Positions 9,562-22,086 are shown, counted from the stretch's first letter. The stretch is DNA of 64,000 nt from Ovis canadensis (GCF_042477335.2 NC_091245.1:115726501-115790500); one strand, 5' to 3'. Made by a program: numbers and translations. Notes: generated from the sequence alone by a model not told the origin.

Positions 9562-12500
9562 TCAGTTCAGTTCAGTCACTCAGTCGTGTTCAACTCTTTG
9601 TGACCCCATGAACCACAGCACACCAGGCCTCCCTGTCCGTCACCAACTTCCTCAGTTCACCCAAACCCATGTCCACTGTGTCAGTGATGCCATCCAACCA
9701 TCTCATCCTCTGTCGTCCCCTTCTCCTCCTGCCCTCAATCGTTCCTAGCATCAGGGTCTTTTGAAATGAGTCAGCTTTTTGCATCAGGTGGCCAAAGTAC
9801 TGGAGTTTCAGCTTCAACATAAGTCCTTCCAATGAACACCCAGGACTGATCTCCTTTAGGATGGACTGGTTGGATCTCCTTTCAGCCCAAGGGACTTGGA
9901 AGAGTCTTCTCCAATATCACAGTTCAAAAGCATCAATTCTTTGGTGCTCAGCTTTCTTTATAGTCCATCTCTCACATCCATACATGACCACTGGAAAAAC
10001 CATAGCCTTGACTATATGGACCTTTGTTGACAAAGTAATGTTTCTGCTCTTTAGTATGCTGTCTAGGTTGGTCATAACTTTCCTTTCAAGGAGTAAACGT
10101 CTTTTAATTTCATGGCTGCAATCACCATCTTCAGTGATCTTGCTGCTGCTGCTGCTGTGTCGCTTCAGTCGTGTCTGACTCTGTGCAACCCCAGAGATGG
10201 TAGCTCACCAGGCTTCCCCGTCCCTGGGATTCTCCAGGCAAGAACACCAGAGTGGGTTGCCATTTCCTTCTCCAATGCAGGAAAGTGAAAAGTGAAAGTG
10301 AAGTCGCTCAGTTGTGTCCAACTCTTCCCTACCCCATGGATTGCAGCCTACCAGGATCTTCCATCCGTGGGATTTTCCAGGCAAGAGTACTGGAGTGGGT
10401 TGCCATTGCCTTCTCCATCAGTGATCTTGGACCCCCCCCCCAAAATAAAGTCAACCACTGTTTCCACTGTTTCCCCATCTATTCGCCATGAAGTGATGGG
10501 ATCGGATGCCATGATCTTAGCTTTCTGAATGTTGAGCTTTAAGCCAACTTTTTCACTCTCCTCTTTCACTTTCTTCAAAAGGCTCTTTAGTTCCTCTTCA
10601 CTTTCTGCCATATTTGAAGTTATTGATATTTCTCCCAGCAATCCTGTTTCCAGCTTGTGCTTCCTCCAGCCCAGCATTCCTCATGATGTATGCTGTATAT
10701 AAATTAAATAGACAGGGTGACAATATATAGCTTTGACATAGTCCTTTTCTTTTTTGGAACCAGTCTGTTGTTCCATGTCTAGTTTTAACTGTTGCTTCCT
10801 GAGCTGCATACAGGTTTCTCAAGAGGCAGGTCAGGTCTGGTATTCCCATTTCTTTCAGAATTTTCCACAGTTTGTTCTGATCCATATAGTCAAGGCTTTG
10901 GTATATCAATAAAGCAGAAATAGATGTTTTTCTGGAACTCTTGCTTTTTTGATGATCCAGTGTATGCTGGCAATTTTATCTCTGGTTCCTCTGCCTTTTC
11001 TAAAACCAGCTTGAACATCTGGAAGTTCACAGTTCACGTATTGCTGAAGCCTGGCTTGGAGAATTTTGAGCATTACTTTGCTAGCATGAGACATGAGTGC
11101 AACTGTTTGGTAGTTTGAGCATTCCTTGGCATTGCTTTTCTTTGGAATTGGAATGAAAACTGACCTTTTTCAGTCCTGTGGCCACTGCTGACTTCCAAAT
11201 TTGCTGACATATTGAGTGCAGCATTTTGACAGCATCATCTTTTAGGATTTGAAATAGCTCTGCTGGAATTCCATCACCTCCACTAGCTTTGTTTGTAGTG
11301 ATGCTTCCTAAGGCCCACTTGACTTCACATTCCAAGATGTCTGGCTCTAGGTGAGTCTGAGAGTGATTACACCATTGTGATTATCTGGGTCATGAAGATC
11401 CTTTTTTTGTACAGTTCTTCTGTGTATTCTTGCCACCTCTTCTTAATATCTTCTATTTATGTTATGTCCATACCATTTCTGTCCTTTATTGAGCCCATCT
11501 TTGCATGAAATGTTCTTTGGTATCTCTAATTTTCTTGAAGAGATCTCTAGTCTTTCCTATTCTATTGTTTTCCTCTATTTCTTTACACTGATCACTGAGG
11601 AAGGCTTTCTTATCTCTCCTTGCTATTGGAACTCTGCGTTCAAATGAGTATATCTTTCCTTTTTTCCTTTGCTTTTCATTTCTCTTCTTTTCACAGCTGT
11701 TTGTAAGGCCTCCTCAGACAGGCTTTTTGCTTTTTTGCATTTCTTTTTCTTGGGGATGTTCTTAATTCCTGTCTCCTGTACAACATCACGAACCTCCATC
11801 CATAGTTTATCAGGCACTCTGTCTATCAGATCTAGTCCCTTAAATCTATTTCTCACTTCCACTGTAGAGTCATAAGGGATTTGATTTAGGTCATATCCGA
11901 ATGGTCTAGAGGTTTTTCCCTACTTTATTCAATTTAAGTCTGAATTTGGCAATAGGGAGTTGATGATCTGAGCCATGGTCTGCTCTCGTTGTTGTTTTTG
12001 CTGACTGTATAGATCTTCTCCATCTTTGGCTGCAAATAATATAATCTGATTTTGGTGTTGACCATCTGGTGATGTCCGTGTGTATAGTCTTCTCTTGTGT
12101 TGTTGGAAGAGGCTGTTTGCTATAACCAATGCGTTCTCTTGGAAGAACTCTATTAGCCTTTGCCCTGCTTCATTCTGTACTCCAAGGCCAAATTTGCCCC
12201 TTACTCCAGGTGTTTCTTGACTTCCTACTTTTGCATTCCAGTCCCCTATAATGTAAAAGACATCTTTTTTTGCGTGTTAGTTCTAAAAGTTCTTGTAGGT
12301 CTTCATAGAACCATTCAACTTCAGCTTCTTCAGCATTTATTATTTGGGGCATAGACTTGAATTACCATGATATTGAATGGTTTGCCTTAGAAACAAACAG
12401 AAATCATTCTGTCGTTTTTGAGACTGCATCCAAGTACCACATTTTGGACTCTTTTGTTGACCATGATGGCTACTCCATATCGTCTAAGGAATTCCTGCCC

Positions 12501-13194
12501 ACAGTAGTATATATAATGGTCAACCCATTTCAGTCCATTTTAGTTTGCTGATTCTTAGAATGTCGACGTTCACTCTTATCTCCTGTTTGACCACTCAAAT
12601 TTGCCTTGATTCATGGACCTAACATTCCAGGTTCCTATGTAATATTGCTCTTTACAGGATCCGACCTTGCTTCTATCACCAGTCACATCCACAACTGGGT
12701 GTTTTCTTTGCTGGCTCCATCCCTTCATTCTTTCTGGAGTTATTTCTCCACTGATCTCCAGTAGCATATTGGGCACTTACCGACCTGGGGAGTTCCTCTT
12801 TCAGTGTCCTATCTTTTTGCCTTTTCATACTGTTCTTGTGGTTCTCAAGGCAAGAATACTGAAGTGGTTTGCCATTCCTTTCTCCAGTGGACCACATTCT
12901 GTCAGACCTCTCCACCATGACCCGTCCATCTTGGGTGGTCTCACATGGCATGGCTTAGTTTCACTGAGTTAGACAAGGCTGCGTTCCATGTGATCAGATT
13001 GGCTAGTTGTCTTTGATTGTGGTTTCAGTCGGTCTGCCCGTTGATGCCCTCTCTCAGTACCTACCATCTTATTTGGGTTTCTCTTAATTTGGATGTGGGG
13101 TATCTCTTCACAGATGCTCCAGCAAAGCGTAGCTGCTGCTCCTACCCTGGATGTGGGATAGCTCCTCTTGGCGCCTCCTGCGCTGTTGCAGCTG
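9562..13194 (-). mobile_element. Near full-length BovB LINE, defective
   Basis: Minus-strand BovB from its CAGTTCAGTT 3' end (9562) to the 5' UTR-like region (about 13035-13194). The apurinic-type endonuclease is near 12780 down to 11900; the GTWNVRSMNQGKFE start of the domain is visible in the 12576-12776 frame. Linker and RT follow down to about 10430, then the C-terminal region. Many stops and frameshifts break the frame. Around 10610 the RT YADD box is absent: the text jumps from 'tctgccata' to 'gttattgatatttctccc'. It is interrupted by BOV-A2 at 10143-10417. No clear duplication flanks it inside the L1 host. Confidence 0.93.
10143..10417 (-). mobile_element. BOV-A2 SINE inside BovB
   Basis: An antisense dimeric BOV-A2; its AGC-repeat tail appears as 'tgctgctgctgctgctg' at the left edge. 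A perfect 12-bp duplication TCAGTGATCTTG at 10131-10142 and 10418-10429 marks insertion into the BovB. It is the youngest layer of a three-level nest. Confidence 0.95.
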
Positions 13195-13716
13195 CCACTC
13201 CTCAGCTATTAAAAAGAATGCATTTGAACCAGTTCTAATGAAGTGGATGAAACTGGAGCCTGTTATACAGAGTGAAGTAAGTCGAAAAGAAAAACACCAA
13301 CACAGTATATTAACGCATATATATGGAATATAGAAAGATGGTAACGATGATCCTATATGTGAGACAGCAAAAGAGACACAGATGTAAAAACAGACTTTTG
13401 GACTCTGTGGGAGAAGGCGAGGGTGGGATGATTTGAGAGAATAGCATTGAAACACGTATATTGCCATATGTGAAATAGATCACCAGTCCAGGTTTGATGC
13501 ATGAGACAGGGTGCTCAGGGCTGGTGCACTGGGATGACCCTGAGGCATGGGATGGGGAGGGAGGTCGGGGCAGGGTTCAGGATGGGGGACACACATACAC
13601 CCATGGCTGATTCATGTGAATGTATGGCAAAACCCGCTACAATATTGTAAAGTCATTAGCCTCCAATTAAAATAAACAAATTAATTTACAAAAAAAAAAA
13701 AAGAAGAAGAAGAAGA
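13195..13716 (+). mobile_element. L1 3' UTR, right part of the split L1
   Basis: It resumes the host L1 ('cagctattaaaaagaatgca', 'gatgaaactggagcc') and runs to the 3' end ('cctccaattaaaataaac') with an A-tail. The tail passes into an AAG microsatellite at about 13701-13716 before the right copy of the L1 duplication. Confidence 0.9.
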
Positions 13717-13720
13717 AGAA
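13691..13720. repeat. (A)n(AAG)n microsatellite in an L1 tail
   Basis: A run of A's followed by about seven AAG units, grown from the L1 poly(A) tail. Confidence 0.9.
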
Positions 13721-13730
13721 GTGGAGGCTT

Positions 13731-14937
13731 TCAGAAGCTGGAGGGAGGAACTCAAAGTAAATAGGGATTCCGGAGAATCTTTTTGGGACAGCAGTAGTGT
13801 ATCCTACAAACCTTGGTCTTTCCTGTTTGTTCTCTGCGTTCCTATAATAATGTGTTACCTAACGTCTGCATTTTGTACTAGATTATAATCTCCCTGAAGC
13901 CAGAAACTATGTCCGTTTTGTTCCCTTGTCTTAGCATGAAGCCTGGAACACAGTGGAAGCTAACAAGCTGTTTAAATCTCCATAGAAATGATCTGAAATC
14001 TGCTCTGCTTATACAAACCAAATTTAAATAATAGGAAGATGAATACATTTAAAGAGACATCAGTGAGCAAAGTCACGCTGATCCTTATAAATGTCCCTCA
14101 AACTCTTGCATTGTCAAGTTTCCCCAGGCCTTTTTATTCCTGAGTGCTGGTAATGGTATTTAAAGTGCAGGTAATGCAGTTGAAGGTTTTTCCATTTACT
14201 GCATTCTCATTGCTTCCAGCATCCTCTTAAAGCAATCAACAGTAACAGAAGCTGTCACTTCCTGTATTTTCATCTATGGCCACTATTGATTCTCCAATAG
14301 TGATACACTAAAAGAACTGACCTAAAGACATGACTGTTCTCAATTGTTCTCTACCCCTTCACAGGTTCTTAGCTAGTGGGTCAGTTCAAGTGGTAAGAGC
14401 ATAGTTGCTTCTATAGGCACTGCTTTATTCCTTCTGATTATTTGCTTTATGACAAAATGAAAAGACTCCTTTTCAAAGGGCTTTCTTTCAAGTGCTTACT
14501 TATTTTGTCACTTGCTAGCTGTGTCATCTGAGACAAATCATTCAACCTCCTTGTGGTAGATTTGGTTTGTTCACAAAAATATTTGCTGTGGAAAATTATC
14601 CTGACCTGCCCCTTTGGCATCAAGCTTGGCTAAATGACTTGCTTGGGCCAATGAAATATAAACAAAATTAATACATGACACTTCTAAGTAGTAAATTTCA
14701 AAGACTGTGAATACTTTGCTATGTTTTCTCCTTTCTCTATACCATGAATATCAGCAATATTCCAGACAGAGTTTGTTACAAGTCAAAACAACAGTCTGTA
14801 GTCCTGGGGTCAAGACAATAGTGAACAGCCACAATTCATGTGAAATGATATATGGTATGAGCAAGAAATAAGGCTTTGTTCTTTTAAGTGCATTTGGATT
14901 TGGTAGGGGTGGGGTGGTGTAGTTGCTGCAGCTTACT
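13731..14937. other. Intergenic, old repeats only
   Basis: Contains an L2-like sense fragment at about 13880-13980 ('gaagccagaaactatgtccg', 'ggaacacagtggaagc') and a MIR core at about 14505-14570 ('ctagctgtgtcatctgagac'). I see no gene. Confidence 0.5.
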
Positions 14938-17900
14938 CTGACTTAACCTTACTGACTTATGTCTTATGTCTTAGTTTCAGTCAGTTCAATTCAGTTGCTC
15001 AGTCATGTCTGACTCTTTGTGACCCCCACAGCCTGCAGCATGCCAGACTTCCTAGTCCATCACAAACACCTGTAGCTTGCTCAAACTCATGTCCATCGAG
15101 TCGGTGATACCATCCAACAATCTCCTTCTCTGACATCCTCTTCTCCTCCTGCCTTCTATCTTTCCCAGCATCACAGTCTTTTCAAATGAGTCAGTTCTTC
15201 ACATCAGGTGGCCAAAATATTGGAGTATCAGCTTTAGCATCAGTCCTTCCAATGAATATTCAGGACTGATTTCCTTTAGGATGGAGTGGTTGGATCTCCT
15301 TGCAGTCCAAGGCACTTTCGAGAGTCTCCTCCAACACCACAGTTCAAAAACATCAGTGCTTCGACACTCAGCTTTCTTTACGGTCCAACTCCCATGTCCA
15401 TACACGACTACTGGAAAAAACATAGCCTAGATGAACCTTTGCTGGCAAAGTAATGTCTCTGTTTTTTAATATGCTGTCTAGGTTGGTCATAGCTTTTCTT
15501 CCAAGGAGTAAGCATCTTTTAATTTCATGGCTGAAATCACCATCTGCTGATTTTGGAACCCCCCAAAATAAAGTCTATCACTGTTTCAATGTTTCCCCAT
15601 CTATTTGCCATGAAGTGATGAGACCAGATGCCATGATCTTCATTTTCTGAGTGTTGAGTTTTAAGCCAACTTTTTCACTCTCCTCTTTCACTTTCATCAA
15701 GAGCCTCTTTAGTTGTTCCTCACTTTCTGCCATAAGGGTGGTGTCATCTGTGTATCTGAGGTTATTGATATTTCTTCCAGCAATCTTGATTCCAGCTTGT
15801 GCTTTATCCATACCAGCATTTTGCATGATGTACTCTGCATATACGTTAAATAAGCAGGGTGACAATATATACCCTTGACATATTGCTTTCTGATTTGGAA
15901 CCAGTCTTTTGTTCCATATACAGTTCTAACTGTTGCTTCTTGACCCACACACAAATTTCTCAGGAGGCAAGTAAGGTGGTCTGATATTCCCATCTCTTTA
16001 AAGAATTTTCCACAGTTTGTCATGATACACACAGTCAAAGGCTTTGGCATAGTCAATACAGTATGGCTTGCCACTGCATTTCCTTTTCAATGATCCAGTG
16101 GATGTTAGCAATTTCACCTCTGGTTCCTCTGCCTTTTCTAATTCAGCTTGAACATGTGGAAGTTCACATATTGTTGAAGCCTGCCTTGGAAAATTTTAAA
16201 CATTACTTTGCTAGCATGAGAGATGAGTACAATTGTGTGGTAGTTTGAACATTCTTTGGCATTGCCTTTCTTTGGGATTGGAATGAAGACACCTTTTCCA
16301 GTTCTGTGGCCACTGCTGTTTTCCAAATTTGCTGGCATATTGAGTGCAGCACTTTCACCTTTAGGATTTGAAATAGCGAAACTGAAATTCCATCACCTCC
16401 ACTAGCTTTGTTTATAGTCTTGCTATCTAAGACTAAGTTCATAGTCTTGACTTCACATTGCAGGATGTCTGGCTCTAGGTGAGTGATCACACCTTCATGG
16501 TTATCTGGGTCATGAAGATATTTTTTGTATAGTTCTTCTGTGTATTCTTGCCAGTTCCTGTTAATATCTTCTGCTTCTGTCCTTTATCGAGCCCATCTTT
16601 GCATGAAATATTCCCTTGGTATCTCTAATTTTCTTGAAGAGATCTCTAGTCTTTTCCATTCTATTGTTTTCCTTTATTTATTTGTCTTGATCACCGAGGA
16701 AGGCTTTCTTATCTCTCCTTGCTATTCTTTGGAACTCTGCATTCAAATGGGTATATCTTTCCTTTTCTCCTTTGGCTTTCACTTCTCTTCTCTTCTTAGC
16801 TATCTGTAAGGCCTCCTCAGACAACCATTTTGCCTTTTTGCTTTTTTTTTTTTTCTTGTGAATGATCTTCGCTCCTTCCTGTCAATGGAATGAACCTCCA
16901 TCCATAGTTCTTCAGGCACTCTGTTGATCAGATCTAATCCCCTTGAATCTATTTGTCACTTCCACTGTATAATCACAAGGGATTTGATTTAGGTCATACC
17001 TGAATGGTCTACTGGTTTTTCCTACTTTCTTCAACTTACGTCTGAATTTGGCAATGAGGAGTTCATGATCTGAGCCACAGTCTGCTCCTGGTCTTCTTTT
17101 TACTGACTGTATAGAGCTACTCCAATTTCGGCTGCAAAGAATATAATCAGTCTGATTTTGGTTTTGACCATCTGGTGATGTCCATGTGTAGAGTCTTCTC
17201 TGTGTTGTTGGAAGAGGGTGTTTGCTATGACTAGTGTGTTCTCTTGGTAAAACTCTATTAGCCTTTGCCCTGCTTCATTCTGTACTCCAAAGCCAAATTT
17301 GCCTGTTCCTCCAAGTACCTCTTGACTTCTACTTTTTCATTCCAGTCTCCTATTGTGAAAAGGACATCTTTTGGGGGGTGTTAGTCCTAGAAGGTCTTGT
17401 TGGTCTTCATAGAACTGTTCAACTTCAGCTTCTTCAGCATTACTGGTCAGGTTATAGACTTGGATTACTGTGATATTGAATGGTTTGCCTTAGAAATGAA
17501 CAGAGATCATTCTATCATTTTTGAGATTGCATCCAAGTACTGCATTTTGAATTCTTTTGTTGAATATGAGGGCTACTCCATTTCTTCTAAAGGATTCTTG
17601 CCTACATAGTAGATATAATGGTTATCTGAGTTAAATTCAGCCATTCCAGTCCATTTTAGTTCACTGATTGCTAAAATGTCGATGTTCACTCTTGCCGTCT
17701 CCTGATTGACCACTTAGAATTTTCCTTGATTTGTGGACCTAGCGTTCCAGGTTCCTTTGCAATATTGTTTTTTGCAGCATTGGACTTTACTTCCATCACC
17801 AGTGGCATCCACAACTGGGCGTTGTTTTTGCTTTGGCTCTGTCTCTTCATTCTTTCTGGAGTTATTTCTTCACTCTTCTCCAGTAATATTTTGGGCACCT

Positions 17901-18290
17901 ACAGATTTGGGGAGTTCATCTTTCAGTGTCCTATCTTTTTGCCTTTTCATACTGTTCATGGGGTTCTCAAGGCAAGGATACTGAAGTGGTTTGCTATTCC
18001 CTTCTCCAGTGGACCACGTTTTTCCGAACTTTCCACCATGACCCGTCCGTCTTGCCTGGCCCTACACAGCATGGGTTCATTTGGTTAGACAAGGCTGTGG
18101 TCCATGTGACCATTTTGATTAGTTTTCTGTGATTGTGGTTTTCATTATGTCTGCCCTCTGATGGATAAGAGGCTTATGGAAGCTTCCTGATGGGAGAGAG
18201 TGATTGAGGCTTGGGAGTATGTCTTAGTTTACTCATCTGTAAAATGGATGTTACAATAGTTCTTAGTACAGGACTACAGGTTTATTCATT
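14938..18290 (+). repeat. MIR SINE split by BovB
   Basis: The left flank (14938-14977, 'acttaaccttactgactt') and right flank (18231-18290, 'actcatctgtaaaatggatg') join as one MIR 3' region once the BovB at 14978-18217 is removed. Confidence 0.6.
14978..18217 (-). mobile_element. Near full-length BovB LINE with intact duplication
   Basis: Minus-strand copy of about 3.24 kb from the CAGTCAGTTC 3' end to the 5' UTR border, covering 3' region, RT and endonuclease. A perfect 13-bp duplication TATGTCTTAGTTT at 14965-14977 and 18218-18230 gives exact ends. The RT catalytic box at 15743-15754 reads Tyr-Thr-Asp-Asp, keeping both Asp. The frame is split into many pieces by stops and frameshifts (for example 15578-15865, 15709-16074, 16203-16490, 17686-17898, all minus), so it cannot encode an active protein. 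Confidence 0.95.
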
Positions 18291-18439
18291 TAGCAACTCC
18301 TTTGCTTAAGCTAATGAAATACAAGACACATGCTAGGTATGAACAGGTTCTGGAGGGAGAAAATATAGTTAGATTCTTATCATCAATGAGTTTAGAAGAT
18401 AATAAAGAACACACACACACATATTCTGACTTACAGTGG

Positions 18440-18775
18440 GATTGTGCTGTGCTATGCTTAGTCGTTCAGTTGTGTCTGACTCTTTGTGACCCCATGGACT
18501 ATAGCCCACCAAGCTCCTATGTCTATGGGGATTCTCCAGGCAAGAATACTGAAGTGGGTTTCCATTCCTTCCTCCAGGGGATCTTCCCAACACAGGGATC
18601 AAATCCAGTTTTCCCACATTGTAAGCAGATTCTTTACCATCTGAGCCACCAGGGATGCCTAATAATACTGGAGTGGGTAGCCTATCCGTTCTCCAGGGGA
18701 ACTTCCTGATCTAAGAATAAAACCGGGGTCCCTTTCATTGCAGGTGAATTCTTTTCTAGCTAAGCTACCAGGGTG
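18440..18775 (-). mobile_element. Bov-tA SINE, antisense, with duplicated tRNA unit
   Basis: Starts with a Bov-A unit ('ttcagttgtgtctgactctt'), followed by two successive tRNA-derived units, each ending near 'gagccaccaggg' or 'aagctaccaggg' (about 18576-18657 and 18665-18775). A composite Bov-tA3-like structure. Confidence 0.8.
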
Positions 18776-18782
18776 TAATGTT

Positions 18783-18955
18783 TCAACAAAGCAGCATAAG
18801 TTGAAAATATTGCAAGTCCTTCTTCAGGGGATCTTCTCAACCCAGGGATCAAACCCAGGTCTCCCGCATTGCAGGCAGATTCTTTACCAGCTGAGCCCTT
18901 TGTAGCATCATAAATATGAACAATAGTTGAACCATCATAAGTTGGGGACTATCTG
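18783..18955. mobile_element. DNA-transposon terminal fragment split by a SINE piece
   Basis: 'cataagttgaaaatattgca' (about 18790-18815) and 'gaaccatcataagttgggga' (about 18926-18950) look like one diverged Tigger/MER-type terminal region. A third Bov-tA tRNA unit (about 18819-18899, 'cttctcaacccagggatc') lies between them. The family assignment is tentative. Confidence 0.4.
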
Positions 18956-19430
18956 TAATTAGAATTTATGACAGAAATTGATCAGTGATGGCACTAGATC
19001 TGTGATAAAAATATTTTGGTAGTGGGAAAAGTACTAGAGGTGATAAAAGTACTTTGGGAAATTTGAAAGAATATCCCTTTTTACTGTCAGCTCAAAAGAC
19101 TCTTCCTGAAAGAGGACTAATTTTAAAGATTGAATAGCTAAAAGCAAGAAGGCTTTTCCTAGATAAAAATGACTTGGGTGTAAGGAAGTATGGACCACTT
19201 AGAGAGAAAAACATTTTTCAGAGTGTTTGTGAAGGGATTAATTAATGGGAAGGGAAATTAATGTAAAAATGGTATTTGTAAGTCATGTTTTGGGAAGTCT
19301 TGGTTAATGAATTTGAACTTTATTTTGTAGAAACTTAATAGCATCAGTTATGAGGCAGTTATGACAGTAGTTTATCAGAGAAGAGTTAATATGAAAGTTC
19401 ATTTAGCATATTATTGCTATAGTGTAAGCT
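18956..19430. other. Intergenic, no gene seen
   Basis: AT-rich unique-looking sequence without frames or repeats that I recognise. Confidence 0.5.
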
Positions 19431-19434
19431 AGTG

Positions 19435-19602
19435 GTCAACATGTTTTTTTTCTGTACAGACCAGATAGTAAATATTTTAGTCTTTGTGAGCCTTATAGTC
19501 TGTATTACAACTGCTCAGCTGAGCCACTCTAGCATGGACATAGACATAGGCAACAAAATAAATGGATGGCTGTTCAATAAAACTTTAGGGCTTTCAGGGG
19601 AA
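19435..19602. mobile_element. hAT-Charlie DNA transposon remnant (MER1-like), second copy
   Basis: 'tttctgtacagaccagatag' followed by 'taaatattttagtctttgtg' and a 'gttcaataaaacttta' end: the same family as the copy at 6447. The 103-codon frame starting at 19432 translates this repeat and is not a gene. Confidence 0.55.
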
Positions 19603-21243
19603 CTCCCCAGTGTGTACAGAGCTCTTCTTCATTTCTTCCAGCTGCTTCATGTCAGTCTGCTCTATATACTGATGTTCTACCTAAAGATTTTGAAACAGGA
19701 ACACTCTTACTTATATACAACAATGAAGAGGTCTGTTCCATAAAAAAATGAAGAGGTCTGTTCCAAGGGATGGGTGAGGAGGGTCGGAACTTACCCGTTG
19801 AGGCAGTGAGGCATGGAGAGGAAGAGCAGTGTGAAAGACAGGGCAGGAGTGGATTTGACGGGAATGAAGAACACTGAAGGCAGTGCAGCTTTGAGAGGGG
19901 AAATTATTTCAATTTTGGATATGTTGAGTTTGATGTGAAAGGCAAATGAGATAATGTAGGAAAGAGTACTTCACAAACTGTGAAGTGTTATAGAAATGGA
20001 AGGGTTATTTTAAGAGGAAATGGATGAGGCCATTTTATGACTCAACACAACCCATCAACACTCCTGCAAAAACAATGGAAGGACATGAACTACATACTGC
20101 GGGACACCCTATCCCGTTTCTAGGTCAACACCTCAGCATTATGAGACCATTTCAATCACTGTGATTTCCTCTGAAATGAAGGGCAGCTGTTCCTATAGTT
20201 TGATACAGGTGAATCCAATCTTTAACTGGGTGACACTGAGCTCAGAAGCAAGGGGCAGAACTTAATAGGAGCTCCTCAGGGTCCTCTTTTTAGGATTTTG
20301 TTGCAATATTTCTTTAAAACTTGACCCATCTAGAAACAGATATAGTTACTGCCTCATGCCTTAATTGTCATGTTATAAATTTTAAAACACGTAATTTTAA
20401 AAATAAGGTTTACACTCAGAGGAATTCATCCTGGCAGGAGCTGCCACATGAATTTATATGCAGGACTTCTAGAACTGTCCTCTCCTCCTTATCTTGCCTT
20501 TACTTAGAGTCTGCAGTTGTATCAGTGCCAGCTGAAGAGTGAAAATTGAAGTCATTAAATTCAAAGTGGATATAGGAAGCTTAAGTCATGGACATGATCG
20601 AGGTTGACTCTTATCATCCTGGTTCCCTGAAAGAAAGGAAGAAATGCATACACGCTAAGTAACATCTTATGTTTAGAACAGCAAGCACATGACATAAAGC
20701 TGGGTAACTCTTGAATAGCTTACTTAACTTCTTTGTGCCTCAGGTCCCTCATTTATAAAATGAAAATGTAAAGATGTCTATCCTTTGAGGGAGTTATTAA
20801 GGTAATGTTTTGATACAGGTGAAAAGCTCCATTGGAATCAGCTGTTACTATGAGTTGCTGAGGGCAACAGAAATGTATAAACCTAGAGGAAGGCCCAAGA
20901 CTGAAATGAAAGAGCATGGTCAAGACCCCCAAATTTGATTTTTGTGGCAGGGGAAGAGTTGAAAACATGTCCAGATTCAGATATTGCATTAAGTGTGAGG
21001 CACACTGAAGTCAAAACCAAAATAACACAAAAGCTAGAGTTGTTGAAGAGAGGAAGGAGACACCTCAAGGAAGATAACAGAAGGTATCGACTGGGTCCAG
21101 TGTATGAAACTGCCAGTACTTTTCTGAAGGTCCAGCTCTCTTCTGTCTCAGGCATTCCTCATCTCTCATGATGTCTGATTTTTAAGGTAAACTTCTAAAA
21201 TCATCTTGGTTTTCTTCTGTGAGCTGGATTTTAGGGTTATTGA
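19603..21243. other. Intergenic, no gene seen
   Basis: Unique-looking sequence with a MIR 3' region at about 20715-20805 ('cttacttaacttctttgtgc'). Frames at 20321-20542, 20753-20989 and 20883-21171 overlap on opposite strands and carry no recognisable domain. Confidence 0.45.
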
Positions 21244-21252
21244 TGCATAAAT

Positions 21253-21562
21253 CCAACCTGTCCATTCTAAAGGATATCAGTCCTGGGTGTTCTTTGGAGG
21301 GAATGATGCTGAAGCTGAAACTCCAGTGCTTTGGCCACCTCATGCAAAGAGTTGACTCATTGGAAAAGACTGATGCTGGGAGGGATTGGGGGCAGGAGGA
21401 GAAGGGGACGACCGAGGATGAGATGGCTGGATGGCATCACTGACTCGATGGACATGAGTCTGAGTGAACTTTGGGAGCTGGTGATGGACAGGGAGGCCTG
21501 GCGTGCTGTGATTCATGGGGTCGCAAAGAGTCGGACACAACTGAGTGACTGAACTGAACTGG
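21253..21562 (+). mobile_element. BovB LINE 3' fragment with duplication
   Basis: The last 310 bp of BovB in sense, ending ACTGAACTGAACTGG. It is flanked by a 9-bp duplication TGCATAAAT at 21244-21252 and 21563-21571. Frames at 21219-21443 and 21331-21552 are BovB C-terminal fragments. Confidence 0.92.
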
Positions 21563-21618
21563 TGCATAAATAAGCAAAACAAGACTTTGATAAGGAAAAG
21601 AACTTAGATATTCAATCT

Positions 21619-21668
21619 AACTTTTTCTTTTTCTTTTTTCTTCTTCTTCTTCTTTTTTTTTTTTTTTT
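21619..21668. repeat. Polypyrimidine (CTT)n/(T)n tract
   Basis: CTTTTT and CTT repeats run into an uninterrupted stretch of T's. Simple low-complexity sequence. Confidence 0.9.
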
Positions 21669-21736
21669 GCCAGCCAAAGCTAAACAAAACCCAGATCCCC
21701 TGCTAGGTATCATTATTTCTCATTGTAATGGATCTT

Positions 21737-22086
21737 GCTTGCATACATATATGAAAATTCTAAATTTTACTCATTTTTGTCTGTGCTGGGTCTTCATTTC
21801 TTTGCATGGACTTTCTCTAGTTGCAGCAAGCAGGGACTATCTGTTGTGGTATGCGGGCTTCTCATTGCAGTGGCTTCTCTCGTTGTGGAGCACAAGCTCC
21901 AGGCATGCACAGGCTTAAAAGTAGGTGCAGCACATGAGTTGCAGCTTACAGGCCCTTGAGCACAGGCTCAGTAGTTATGGTACATGGGTTTGGTTGCTCC
22001 TTGGTATGTGCAATTTTCCCAGGAAATCGAATCCTCATCCCCTGTGTTGGCAGGATTCTTATCCATCACACCACCAAGGAAGTTCC
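21737..22086 (-). mobile_element. Cetartiodactyl tRNA-derived SINE (CHR-2-like), antisense
   Basis: Reverse complement of a long CHR-type SINE: 'tgtctgtgctgggtcttca', 'cgggcttctcattgcagtgg', and the terminal tRNA-like part 'ttatccatcacaccaccaag'. It is flanked by a 13-bp duplication TGTAATGGAT(C/T)TT at 21724-21736 and 22087-22099 (one mismatch). Confidence 0.85.

Noticed and set aside
13691..13720. Poly(A)/AAG run as evidence of a processed pseudogene
   Set aside because: It is the tail of the L1 at 9398-13716, bracketed by that L1's target duplication; no host mRNA sequence precedes it.
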